Source: Willaertia magna (lineage: Eukaryota; Heterolobosea; Eutetramitea; Acrasida; Naegleriidae). From it: a stretch of 64,000 nt of DNA. How positions within the stretch are numbered: the stretch's first letter is position 1; every line of letters starts with the position of its first letter. Positions 9,626 to 19,436 of this stretch are shown one piece after another. Below the pieces are notes generated by a model that was given only the letters and a program-made list of their open reading frames with translations, had not been told where the DNA came from and made no database searches. The translations under genes and the position numbers were made by a program. The stretch spans positions 1 to 64,000 of the forward strand of contig CADWAF010002301.1 in the NCBI GenBank assembly GCA_902984215.1, given 5' to 3'.

Positions 9626-12600
9626 ATGATTGCTTCATCTATAAAACGAGTTTGTTTTTCAGCCTTCACTTCCGAGGAAAGAGTAAGTACTTACCATCAT
9701 CTAGAAACAAACTCTATTTAAATCTACTCAAAATATAAATCTAAATTGACTGATTGAATAATAGAAAGAGCTAGCTGAATGCGCATTAAAATTAGGATTA
9801 CAAGTAGATTCAAATTTTGAATATAATACGAATGTTTTAATAGCCGATAGAGTTGGAACAGAGAAATACAGATCTGCCGTAAATATTTCTATTCCTATTG
9901 TTAGGAAAGAATGGTTATTAGATTCATTAAGTAAAAATAAAATTTTAGATACTGACAAGTACCTTTTACCAGCTTTATATGGTTGTAAGATATCAGTAAG
10001 TGGTTATAAAGAAGAGATTAGAAAGAAAGTGAAACAATTATGTGAAACGAATGGAGCTCATTATAATCCCGATTTAATAGCTGGATATACACATTTAATT
10101 ACAAAAGTAAGTGTTAATTAATTTGTACCAATTGTCAAAATTAATTTTATAAATTAGAAAAAGGGATCTGACAAATTTAATTTTGCTTTGCAAAATAATA
10201 TGAATATTGTAACATATGCTTGGATAGAGGATTCTGTAAAAAAAGGATATGCAGAAGATGAATGTAAATATTTTCTTGAAGATTTAACACCAGATGAACT
10301 TGTGAAATGTAGAGAAATTTCAAATAGATTTCAAGGTAGAGGTTTTGGAACTGATTCATTTTCAGAACAAAGTGAACCTTTGTCAAACTCTTCAATGGTA
10401 CAACAAACTCAACCAAAAAACATACCTGAACCTAATGCTGATGATTTGACTTCTACAACAACTTTAACACAACCTCAGATAGATGATTCAGATATATTAA
10501 TAATGCAAGGAATGACAATATATTTACTGGGATTTTCACGTTTAGAGGAAAAGATGGCTGTAAGTGTTTTTATTCCTTATTATATTCATTTTGACTTATT
10601 TGAATTTAGAGAAAATTGATTAGAGATAATGGTGGCATTGTCTGCCCTCATTATGACTCTAGAATATCAGTTTTTATAATAGGTGACACAATACCAGACG
10701 AAAGAATATTGAAGAAGCTTAATTATGATGCAATTATTGTAAAGTATGACTGGGTTAAGGAATGTATTGTGAGGGGGGAGATCCAACCTTTTGATCCTTA
10801 TTTATATGGTAAAACTCCTGTTCAAAAAGTTAATAATAATAACATTAAAAGTAATGTTAATGAGGTGAGCGCTACCTTTGAGGAAATAACAGACGAAATG
10901 GTTGCTCAATTAGAATCTCAAAAATCTACAAAGAAAGAATCTGCTGAACTAAGTGGCAAACCTCAATTGGTATTTTCAAATATGACATTTGCACTTAATA
11001 TATATCAAACGCATAAAGCCATTGCAACAGGAATTATTGAGAATAATGGTGGAAAGTTGACCAAGAAGTCGAATTATGATTTTATAATCTATCAAGATAC
11101 ATGTAAAACTCCAAGGTCATTGGATCCTAAAATTAGGACTCTTTCTTGGTTGGAGGATTGTGCTAAATACAAAACAATTAAACAACCTGAGGAGTCTATA
11201 ATATATAAGCCTACATTCAGATTAGATATGGATAGTATTAAGCCTAAAGGAGACCATCCTTTGATTGTTCTTTCTGGATTCAATGAAGAAAAAGGTGTAT
11301 TAAAAAAGATAATTACAGCCCTAGAAGCCAAAACAGTCAAGGATTTAAAGAAAGATGCTGATGTATTAGTTTGCAAGGGACCTTCTGAAAAATATAATTT
11401 TGCTTTGAGAAATAATATTCCTGTTGTGACAGAGCATTGGCTTTATGACAGCTATAAACATGGTTATTTTGTTGCCTTAGAGAATTATAAATTTGAGGCG
11501 CAATCAACTTCAACTTCTAAACTAATAGATAGCTATGACACCCAAAGTACGAGAGATTCTACGGAATCTAATTCACCATTCGTAACTGATCGTAAAATTG
11601 TACTTGACAAAATCGTAGTTGATGAAAGTACAAGAGATATAATTTCTCCAGAGAAAGCCAATCCAATACAGAGTGGTTTTTCTTCAATGGTTGCACAATT
11701 ACTGAACAAACCAAATAATGATGAAGAAGAAACCTCTAATGTAAATTTACTAAATGATGACAGTTTTGAAAATGACTTTGTTTCAAAGAAAAAGTTGGAA
11801 AATTTTACAGTCTTTTCAACGCAAACTTATGTAAATAATTATGTTACTGAGAGTGATAAATATACTGCAATGAATGACTATGATTTTGAATACAATGAAA
11901 AGATAAAAAAAGACAGAATGAATTCATTTGCAGTTATAAACAGGCCACCTATTTCTGCCACATTATATGCAGAGACACAAATAGTAAACTATGACACAAC
12001 AACTGAGAAACAAAAGTTTAAAGAAAAATTATTGAAAGCTCACACGGAAAAAGATAGACATTTTTTACTCACCAGTTGTAGTACCGATATAAAATCCTAT
12101 ATTACAAAAAAAATTTTACAATTAGGAGCACAGATAGATGAAAATTATATACCTGGAGTGACCACACATTTGATAGTCGAGAAGCCAATTAAAACTGAGA
12201 AATTTGTTTGTTCTGTAGTATCTGGTAGTTATATTTTAAAACCTCAATACATAAAGGAAAGTGCTGATAAAGGAATGTGGGTGGATGAAGAAGATTATCA
12301 ATGGAGAAATGATGAGATGACTAGAAGATCAAACCCTGAGTACCTGGAAGGCTTAGATTTATGTGATGTTGCAATAAATATAAGGGAAAGTAATCATATT
12401 TTCTTTGCCGGATTCGTTGCATACATTCCCAGCATGAATAACAGAAATTCGTTTAAAAACATTTTGGAGGCAGGTGGAGCTAAGGTTCTTGATACCCTTA
12501 CTGAGGGAGTTACCCATATATTCATAGAAACGATTAGCATGGATTTAAATTCATCATTGGAGTGCCTAAAGATAAATAAGAAATATAAACCAAAGTTTAT

Positions 12601-12757
12601 TAACAGTGAAGATATTATAAACATGCTACCTTCTGGCTACAGTAAAACTTACGAAATCGATATAGAAGCATGGGTAAAGAAACGTAAGGAACAGGAACCT
12701 AATCCTCAAGAACAACAAGAAACAACAACAGTAAAGAAAAGAAAAAAGAAAACGTAA
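9626..12757 (+). CDS. TOPBP1/Dpb11-like protein with seven BRCT domains, four exons
   Basis: Exons 9626-9682, 9765-10106, 10158-10559 and 10610-12757 join in phase 0 with GTAAGT...AG introns to give 982 aa. I count seven BRCT domains by eye: ~5-88, 90-175, 246-334, 382-470, 481-565, 747-835 and 861-955. The recurring signs are the buried Trp (KEWLLDS, YAWIEDS, YDWVKEC, LSWLEDC, EHWLYDS) and GG or G before strand 2. Domain 7 is more divergent. The region ~570-740 is acidic and low complexity. The tail ends VKKRKKKT, a likely nuclear signal. Multi-BRCT scaffolds of this kind (TOPBP1, Dpb11, Rad4) bind phosphoproteins in replication initiation and checkpoint signalling in the nucleus. Orthology to TOPBP1 is likely but not proven. 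Confidence 0.85.
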
Positions 12758-12820
12758 TAATAATTAGTTTTTTTATTTACAAATTTGAATTCAAACATTT
12801 TACAATCAAGGAAAGAATCA

Positions 12821-13132
12821 TTATTGTCCAGAATTAAATCTATTCAAAGTCTTTAAATCTATTGTTTTTACTTGAGGAGTAGTTTGACATGTAACCCTAT
12901 TGAAGCCTTGTTGTTGGTGTTGTTGCATGTTAGTATTATTATTTATTTCAACAGCTTGTCGTTTTTTAAAATCATCAGAAACAACTTTCAATCCTAATGG
13001 TGAGACATAATCTTTCAAAGCAAAATCTATCATATCATGTATTTCCTCTAGTGACATTCCTGCTATCGATAACACTGGATTCTTTGATTTCCTCTTGTTA
13101 TTATTAAGCACAACAGTCGTATTAGATTGCAT
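12821..13132 (-). CDS. Small orphan protein
   Basis: 103 aa from the first ATG (13132). The frame stays open upstream to at least 13168 without an ATG, so an upstream exon is possible. It has a basic patch (NNNKRKSKNP), a helical segment LEEIHDMIDFALKDYV around the middle, a Gln/Asn-rich stretch with HQQQ, and a polar C-terminus. I do not recognise a family. It converges with the BRCT gene, 63 bp apart. Codon use resembles its neighbours. The short basic and helical character would suit a nuclear protein, but no function is claimed. Confidence 0.5.
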   Translation of the reverse strand: MQSNTTVVLNNNKRKSKNPVLSIAGMSLEEIHDMIDFALKDYVSPLGLKVVSDDFKKRQAVEINNNTNMQQHQQQGFNRVTCQTTPQVKTIDLKTLNRFNSGQ

Positions 13133-13497
13133 AATGTTTTTTTCGGTTAGATTATAAGTAGAAAGCAATGTTGTACGTGCTTTTAAAACGTAACATGACC
13201 AACTTTAAAAAGGATAGGTTGCCATTCGTTCATCCCTTTCTCGACAATTAAAATACAAATAGATCCATTCCTCAATTATGCCATTCCCTGAAAATACTTT
13301 CCTATACTTTAACTACGTACTTCTAAGGCACATAGATGCTAAGCCTAAAGTAAAATTTCGACGAAATCAAACCATCCTAAATCGGCCCTACTAGTATAAA
13401 TGTCAAGTTGATTATTGGCTTTAGTTTCGTTATGAAGCCTCTTCAATTAACAGGATATTTCTTGTCTTTTAGGTTTGTTTCATAAAAAGAAAAAAAT
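13133..13497. other. Divergent intergenic region
   Basis: About 365 bp between divergent starts. It is less A/T-biased than most gaps in the window and carries no ORF, RNA gene or repeat that I can support. It presumably holds both promoters. Confidence 0.4.
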
Positions 13498-14319
13498 ATG
13501 ACAGAACTGCAGGAAAATACCACAAATAAGATATTACTAAATGACAATAATAACGAAAATAAGCATAGAGCGAGCTCTACAATAATGAATAATAGTGATA
13601 AAAAATTAATGGTAGACGATGAAGAGGAAGAGGAAATGTTACATTTAGAATCTGATGCTTTAATGTCAAGTACCAATAATAATAACAAGAATACTAGATT
13701 AAAAAATAATAATAAAAAAGGAGAAAAGGAATTAATGCCATTAAATATTTATTTTCCATCGTATTACTTTAAAATTGCGAAACACATTTTAATATTTATT
13801 TCACTATTTATAATCTTTGGATTTTTATCTGGTTTTGCCTTTCGTGAAATTACAAAACATTCTGTTCCATATCAAAAAGTTGGTGATTATGTTTATCAAC
13901 AAGGAAGTTTAATTCATGGACACTTTTTTACTTTAGGAGTGTTTTTACCTTTAACTTTTTTATGTACACTATTCTTTAGTTATTTAATTACTGGTGTGAA
14001 AGTTAGTAATGGTTTATATCATACTGGATTTTTAATTTATGCTTTTGGAGCTACTTTAACTTTAATTTTATTTGTTTATAAAGCTGTTAGTTTTATTAAT
14101 GCAATTAAACAATCGCCAAATATTAATATTCATGAATTAGAACTTATTGCTTTTGGGTCAACTAGTTCCTATAATGGAGATCAAAAATCGGGAAGTGCTT
14201 TATCGAGAATGACAAAGATGTTGTTATTTGGGGGTGCCCATGTATTAATGTTCATTGGTGGATTAAAGTGTGTCATTATAGTTTTAATAAGTTTATTTAA
14301 AAAGAGTAAAAGTTTGTAA
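13498..14319 (+). CDS. Four-TM membrane protein, DUF2871-like
   Basis: 273 aa. The first ~85 residues are acidic and Asn-rich and look cytosolic. Four hydrophobic segments follow at about 97-115, 141-163, 171-198 and 242-267. The stretch FREITKH, then QQGSLIHGHFFTLG before TM2, resembles the conserved core of the bacterial DUF2871 family, where a His-containing HxHxxxLG segment precedes a membrane helix. That assignment is from memory of the family pattern and is tentative. No enzymatic motif is visible. The two His residues could be metal or heme ligands, which is speculation. It converges with the Hsp20-fold gene, only 35 bp apart. Confidence 0.55.
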   Translation: MTELQENTTNKILLNDNNNENKHRASSTIMNNSDKKLMVDDEEEEEMLHLESDALMSSTNNNNKNTRLKNNNKKGEKELMPLNIYFPSYYFKIAKHILIFISLFIIFGFLSGFAFREITKHSVPYQKVGDYVYQQGSLIHGHFFTLGVFLPLTFLCTLFFSYLITGVKVSNGLYHTGFLIYAFGATLTLILFVYKAVSFINAIKQSPNINIHELELIAFGSTSSYNGDQKSGSALSRMTKMLLFGGAHVLMFIGGLKCVIIVLISLFKKSKSL

Positions 14320-14354
14320 ATAATTTTAAATATATATTAGCTCAGTAAATAATT

Positions 14355-15416
14355 TTATTTTTCCTTGTAAATAACAGTAATAATTTTTTCTTGTTTCCTA
14401 GGAGATGTTGCTGAATGACTTCCATTATTCATCTTATCCTTCTTATTGTTTTTATTCTTCTTATCTTCCTTGCCCCTTGGTCCAATCTTAATTTCTTCAA
14501 CACTTTCTTCTACCACTTCATTCCCTAACTTCTTTGGTAATATAATAGAAACACCATCATCCATTTGGAAATGTATTCGTTCAATATTTAGTTCCATCAT
14601 ATGTACATTTGAAAGAATAATATCTTTTGGTGTCGTTATATCTCTAGATACAGTTACATCTTCATACATATCTCCCATTTGGAATTTTACTTGAACTGAA
14701 ACTTGTTTATTATTTACCTTAATAAAAGTATTCTTTTTCTTTACGCCATCTCCAGAAACAACAATTTCATAATGGTTAGCCTCTTCAAATAGTTTAACTT
14801 TTAATTCAAAAGGATTTGGAGCGTAGTATTCTTGAAAAGGACCTCCTCCATTAGCAAAATGCATAAAGGCTTCTTCCTCACCAAAAGCGTCATCATAAAA
14901 GTCTTCTCCTTCATCATTATAGTAATAAAAGGCGCCCTCATCTTCTTCTGCTTGTTGTTGTCCTCTTTTATTAGCCTTATTATTACGCGCCTTCTTATTC
15001 CCATAATGAGCTTCATCATCATGATCCCATCTTAGGTTAAAATCTTCATCAAAATCCGTAAAGCCTTTTCTACTACCATATCTTCCATCGGAACCATCCA
15101 TCATATATTCTACATATTTATTAAACATCATATCAGCAATTTCTTGTTCTCTTCTTTTCTTTTTTTGTTGTTTATTATAATAATTTCTACTGTATTTATC
15201 TTCTTCTTGTTCTTCATATAAATTCTTTTTATTAATTCTTTTATTATCAAATGCACCTCTTTTTTTATTTAAAACGGAAAGTAATGTGTTAAAGGATTTA
15301 TTATTTGTTATTGTTGTGGATAGTACTATCTTTTTATTGAAAGGACATTTTGTGTGAAAAAGAAGAGAATTAACTTTTGTTAAAGTAGGATTATTAAATC
15401 TTAAAGGATTAATCAT
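14355..15416 (-). CDS. Hsp20/alpha-crystallin-fold protein, probably mitochondrial
   Basis: 353 aa. The first ~50 residues are basic and hydroxylated with no acidic residue (MINPLRFNNPTLTKV start), consistent with a mitochondrial presequence. The middle (~60-200) is charged and acidic with long D/E runs and Phe/Tyr patches. Residues ~203-305 form a beta-rich domain (FELKVKLFEEANHYEIVVSG through MDDGVSIILPKKLG) that follows the alpha-crystallin/p23 pattern and ends in a G-V-x-I-x-L-P-K-like element typical of small heat-shock proteins. The tail is Lys-rich. The likely role is a chaperone or co-chaperone in the mitochondrial matrix. The fold is moderately sure; the client and the targeting are inferred. 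Confidence 0.6.
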   Translation of the reverse strand: MINPLRFNNPTLTKVNSLLFHTKCPFNKKIVLSTTITNNKSFNTLLSVLNKKRGAFDNKRINKKNLYEEQEEDKYSRNYYNKQQKKKRREQEIADMMFNKYVEYMMDGSDGRYGSRKGFTDFDEDFNLRWDHDDEAHYGNKKARNNKANKRGQQQAEEDEGAFYYYNDEGEDFYDDAFGEEEAFMHFANGGGPFQEYYAPNPFELKVKLFEEANHYEIVVSGDGVKKKNTFIKVNNKQVSVQVKFQMGDMYEDVTVSRDITTPKDIILSNVHMMELNIERIHFQMDDGVSIILPKKLGNEVVEESVEEIKIGPRGKEDKKNKNNKKDKMNNGSHSATSPRKQEKIITVIYKEK

Positions 15417-15655
15417 TATTGTTTTTTTAAATAAATTATTGTTTTATAAACTAAAGGAAATGAAGTCTTATAATACACGGAAGGTGAAAAAACTAAGGGG
15501 CAGATTGAATTAAATTAAAAGCATTCAATTATTTTTTTTAATTAAAATTTTTGCATCCCGCCAATTTTTTTTGCAGCTTCTTGCAGTTTGCAAACCTAAA
15601 AAAATGCGCAAGTTTGATTTTTGTTGATTGAAACTAGAATAAAAATTGAGAAAAC

Positions 15656-17100
15656 ATGTTTCAAGAAACTGACAAGAAATTTAGAAAAACAACAGAGACA
15701 GATTGTCCAAATAGGAAACTAATTGATCCCTTGGATGTTGATATTATTGTTAGGTCTGTAATTGGAGAACGTGATTGGCAAAGTAAACTTGCGATCTTAA
15801 CAAACAAGTGGAAAGAGGAATGTTATTCAAAAGGTGTTTCATTGGCAAGTGTAGAAGTTGCAACTGACATTTTAAAAGACATTGAATTTAATGGAAAAGG
15901 AGTTAAACATTGTTGCAGACATTGTGGAGTTAATCCAGAAAATGAAAGGCAAACAAGATTTTGTTTGTGTCCTTGTGGTTATTGTGCACTAAAAGTTAAA
16001 GATGTGAATGAGTATTTTTGTGCTGTTAAGGATGATTTAATCTCTAAAGAATTAATTGAAAGATTAAAACAATATATTGCTGTTTTTGAAAATGTTCCAG
16101 AAGAAAAGAAAGATTGGAGCCCAGATAGTGACAAACAAATATTAGATTTAATTAACCCTTCTTTATTTTGCTATGTAAAAGGTGTCAGTACTCTTAAATC
16201 AAAACAAAGAAACAAAACAATAACATGCGATACTTCATTCTTGCCTTCAGAGCTATTATTAACAGAAAATGGTAAAATTGAATTTAAATCTTACATTAAT
16301 AATGTTGATGAAAGAAAACATAAGGGATTTTATGAGATTATTTCAAAGATTTTAAGTAAATTTGTTCCTTTATTCTCTGAATTTACAGATTTCGAACCTG
16401 GAAGTGTACAAGTAGTTGTAAAGGCTTTTAATATTATTGTCAAGCCGGGTAGTTATTTTGTAGGAGAAACTTGGCATAAAGAAGGTAAGTATTAAAAACA
16501 AAATTTACTAATTTTTATGCACTTGTTAATTATTGCAAAGGGTTGCCACAAGAAAATATTAAAGCAATTGGAATGTTTTGCTATCATTCAGAAAATGTCA
16601 ACAATAGTTTTTTAGAATTAAGACGTTCAATAGATCCATCAGACATCCAAAAGGAAAACGAGACTGCCCAAGGAGTCTTCGAAAATTGTGGTTTACATAA
16701 TGGAGATTTATTATTTGACCACTTAGGGTCTGTTCAAATGAAAGAAGGGAGATGTGTAGCGTTTGGAAACAAGGAAGCTCAACATCGCTTCAAATATTTC
16801 TTCCCAATCGACCCTTTCATTCCAGCCATTCACAAAATATTAGTTTTTTTCCTAGTTGACCCAGAAAAATCAATTATTTCAACAGAATTTGTAGAACCAC
16901 AACAGTTAGGAATACTTTTTTCTAAATACTTTATATTAATTAAGCTTTTTCCCACAGAAGTGTATTTCAACATCATTGAATTCCTTCCTCACTTTTCTTT
17001 GGGACAAGCAAAAAGTTTTAGGGAAAAATTACTGAATGCCAGAAAACGTTATAACAATTATATCAATCAAGAGGAATTTGAAAAGGAATTTAGAATGTAA
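15656..17100 (+). CDS. DUF4246-like protein, possible 2-oxoglutarate oxygenase fold, two exons
   Basis: Exons 15656-16484 and 16541-17100 join in phase 1 across a 56-nt GTAAGT...AG intron to give 462 aa. The conserved stretch around the junction, WHKEGLPQENIKAIGMFCYH, matches the WHxEGxxxExIxAxxxYYY pattern of the fungal and protist DUF4246 family. H274 and E276, with H358 and R359 (AQHRFKYF), could form an H-x-E...H iron site with an Arg for 2-oxoglutarate; that chemistry is inferred, not shown. A Cys/His cluster at ~83-112 (HCCRHCG, CLCPCGYC) could bind zinc. The C-terminus is helical and charged. A 239-bp gap separates its start from the divergent Hsp20-fold gene. Confidence 0.7.
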
Positions 17101-17210
17101 TCAAATATATTGGATAGTGCAATCAGTAAAGTCTTATTTTAGTTATTTTAGTAGAATTTAAGCAAACTCTTGTTTCTAAAAAGTTTACAATAATTTCCTT
17201 TTCGTTAAAG

Positions 17211-18956
17211 TTAAAAAATACTTTTTATGTATTTAAAGATTCTATGCCTTGTTGTAAAAGAAATATATTTGATTCCAAGTACTTCAGATGCTCTATTAAA
17301 CGCCAAGTCAAAGAAAGTATTAAACTTTTGTAAATTTTTTCCACAGTAAACATCTTCAGTATTCAACATAAATTTAGTAAAATGCATAAATTGAGAAATT
17401 GTACTTCGATTTGCATAATAATGTAGATAGCAAGCAGGAGCTCTAATAAACCATTCAGAAGCTGTTTCACGTATAACCAAATAAAATCCCAGACTTTCAT
17501 AACTTTCAATACATTTCATAAAATTTGGATCATATTCTGCAACATTAGTATTCGTAATAGCAAGTGCGAATATCTTGGCTGCATCAGAAGTACTTTCAAA
17601 CTGAAAATTAACTGTTAACATTATTTTGTTGACAGCTTGAGTGTAAGCTTTAGATGCATCTCCCTCAAAAAATTCTAAATAAAACTGAAGCAATCTTGGA
17701 TGACCACCTATTAATCCTAAATATTTACAAAATTGAGGGTTGTTGGACCATTTGTTTTTTTGTTCTATATTACCTTTAAATTCGAAAAAGCTATTTACTA
17801 TATTATAAACATCGTTTTTAGATAATAAATATAGAGAAATAACGTGTATAGAGTGGGTTGACTGTCTCAAAATATTAGTAAATAATCCATAACTTGTACC
17901 TGCAAATAAAGGAACTAATATTGTACCAGTGTGTCCTATCATTTCGTGTTCAATTGCATTTACAATAGAATCTAACCACGGTTTTTCATGAAGGTCTGGA
18001 ATGTTGGGGTTATCGATAAGAGAAAATTCATCTATCATTAAATATATTAACAAAGGATTCTTTGTAGGATTACTAATATTTCTATCAGCAACTATAATAT
18101 CCAAAACCAGTCCCAAATTGTTCAGTGTTAAATCCAATAGAAATTCTTCGCTAATATTAAAATATGAGCTAAGAATTCTTTTGTTCAAAGCAATAATTGG
18201 GTCAAAATCTTTATTTCTAATTAATTTTGTTCCATTACCAAAAGTTATATAAATTTCTACTCTATTGTTCATGATTTCTATTACTAGGTCTTTATTGTTG
18301 AATGTTTCATCTTGTTCAATTATTTTATCTACCATACCCATTACTTCTAGTCCAGTTCTAGTCTTGCCAGAACCGGGAGATCCAGCAATAAATGGTATGT
18401 TGTAAAGTGAACTATCTGTCAGGTTTGATAATTTAGAAATCAAAATATTTTTAAAAAGTTTATAAAAAGAATTAACTCTACTTTCTAAACCACAAGCTTT
18501 CATAGATTTTTGTACCTCACTAAATATTAAATGGTTATTATGTCCTAGGTTTATTCTTGTACTTATATTTCTGTAGTATTTGGCATAAATAGAAGGACTA
18601 TACATTTTATCTTCTATCCAATTTGCAATTTCATGGGCTAAACGAATATGAATGGGTTGAGGATAACAAAAACCAACTATCTTTTCGGCAACAACATGTA
18701 AACTCTTTTTATTATGTAAAATACCAACCGCATAATTAAAAGCCTTTTCATCAAAATTAGCTAAACGCAAAGCTTCTAGCTGATCCTTAGTAAATACAGA
18801 TTGTTTTTCTTTTTCGAAAAGAGAACATAAAAAACTATCAAATGGTTTGATTCTGGATCCCTTGTAGAGGCTGGGTGTATAATAACGCTTGTTGATTTGT
18901 GCAAATTTTGGAAAGCTCACTAGAATCGACTTTAGGAACTGTTTTGGTTTAAACAT
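17211..18956 (-). CDS. P-loop NTPase of Crinkler/RHS-like type, presequence-like N-terminus
   Basis: 581 aa from the ATG at 18956. The frame continues upstream to 19004 without an ATG. Walker A is AGSPGSGKTRTG with GSPGSGKT at 192-199. Walker B is LLIYLMIDEF with Asp-Glu at 309-310. A sensor-like strand VPLFAGTSYG and a GGHPRLLQF block (417-421) follow. This order (AG[ST]xGxGKT, hhhhDE, hhAGTS, GG[HV]PR) is the pattern I associate with the NTPase module of Crinkler and trypanosome RHS proteins and with some STAND ATPases. The N-terminus is basic and contains NKRYYTPSLYKGSR, like a cleaved mitochondrial presequence. No nuclease domain is visible, since the C-terminal ~140 residues match nothing I know. 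Function unknown. Confidence 0.65.
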   Translation of the reverse strand: MFKPKQFLKSILVSFPKFAQINKRYYTPSLYKGSRIKPFDSFLCSLFEKEKQSVFTKDQLEALRLANFDEKAFNYAVGILHNKKSLHVVAEKIVGFCYPQPIHIRLAHEIANWIEDKMYSPSIYAKYYRNISTRINLGHNNHLIFSEVQKSMKACGLESRVNSFYKLFKNILISKLSNLTDSSLYNIPFIAGSPGSGKTRTGLEVMGMVDKIIEQDETFNNKDLVIEIMNNRVEIYITFGNGTKLIRNKDFDPIIALNKRILSSYFNISEEFLLDLTLNNLGLVLDIIVADRNISNPTKNPLLIYLMIDEFSLIDNPNIPDLHEKPWLDSIVNAIEHEMIGHTGTILVPLFAGTSYGLFTNILRQSTHSIHVISLYLLSKNDVYNIVNSFFEFKGNIEQKNKWSNNPQFCKYLGLIGGHPRLLQFYLEFFEGDASKAYTQAVNKIMLTVNFQFESTSDAAKIFALAITNTNVAEYDPNFMKCIESYESLGFYLVIRETASEWFIRAPACYLHYYANRSTISQFMHFTKFMLNTEDVYCGKNLQKFNTFFDLAFNRASEVLGIKYISFTTRHRIFKYIKSIF

Positions 18957-19436
18957 TTTTTTCTTGAAAGCATAACGGGTCCGGTTTTTGTAAGCCAAAA
19001 CCAATTACAACTCTCCAAATATTATCACGGTACTATTTCAAATCCTTTCATAATTTTTAAAAGAAAACATTGTTGCAGACATCAATATATTTATTTAAAA
19101 TATATTTACATCTAATTAAGCCATAGTAATTGATGATAATTATATTCATTATTTAATTCATCATTATCTTTTGCTATTGTTTTAGATATAAAATGATAAT
19201 AAAAGTGATTGGTTAAACTAAATTGAAATAAAACATCGTCTGGGCAATAAAGAAAAATTTGAATTAATTTCTAGCGGTAGTTTTTTTCTATATGTTATTT
19301 CTTGGAATTGAATGATAAGCTAAGGGAGTTGTTGCTTACTATGGGGTGAACTAACGTAAACTAGATATGTCACCTATTGGCATACTGTAAAATTAAGGAA
19401 TTTTAGCAAACAAGAGTGTAAATTAATGTATAGTTT
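18957..19436. other. Intergenic region upstream of the P-loop NTPase gene
   Basis: About 480 bp between the start of one minus-strand gene and the stop of the next. It includes 16 in-frame codons (18957-19004) that could belong to the NTPase. Otherwise A/T-rich; no RNA gene or repeat seen. Confidence 0.4.

Noticed and set aside
10177..10416. Minus-strand frame inside the BRCT gene
   Set aside because: It lies antisense to exon 3 of a gene with seven BRCT domains and has no independent support.
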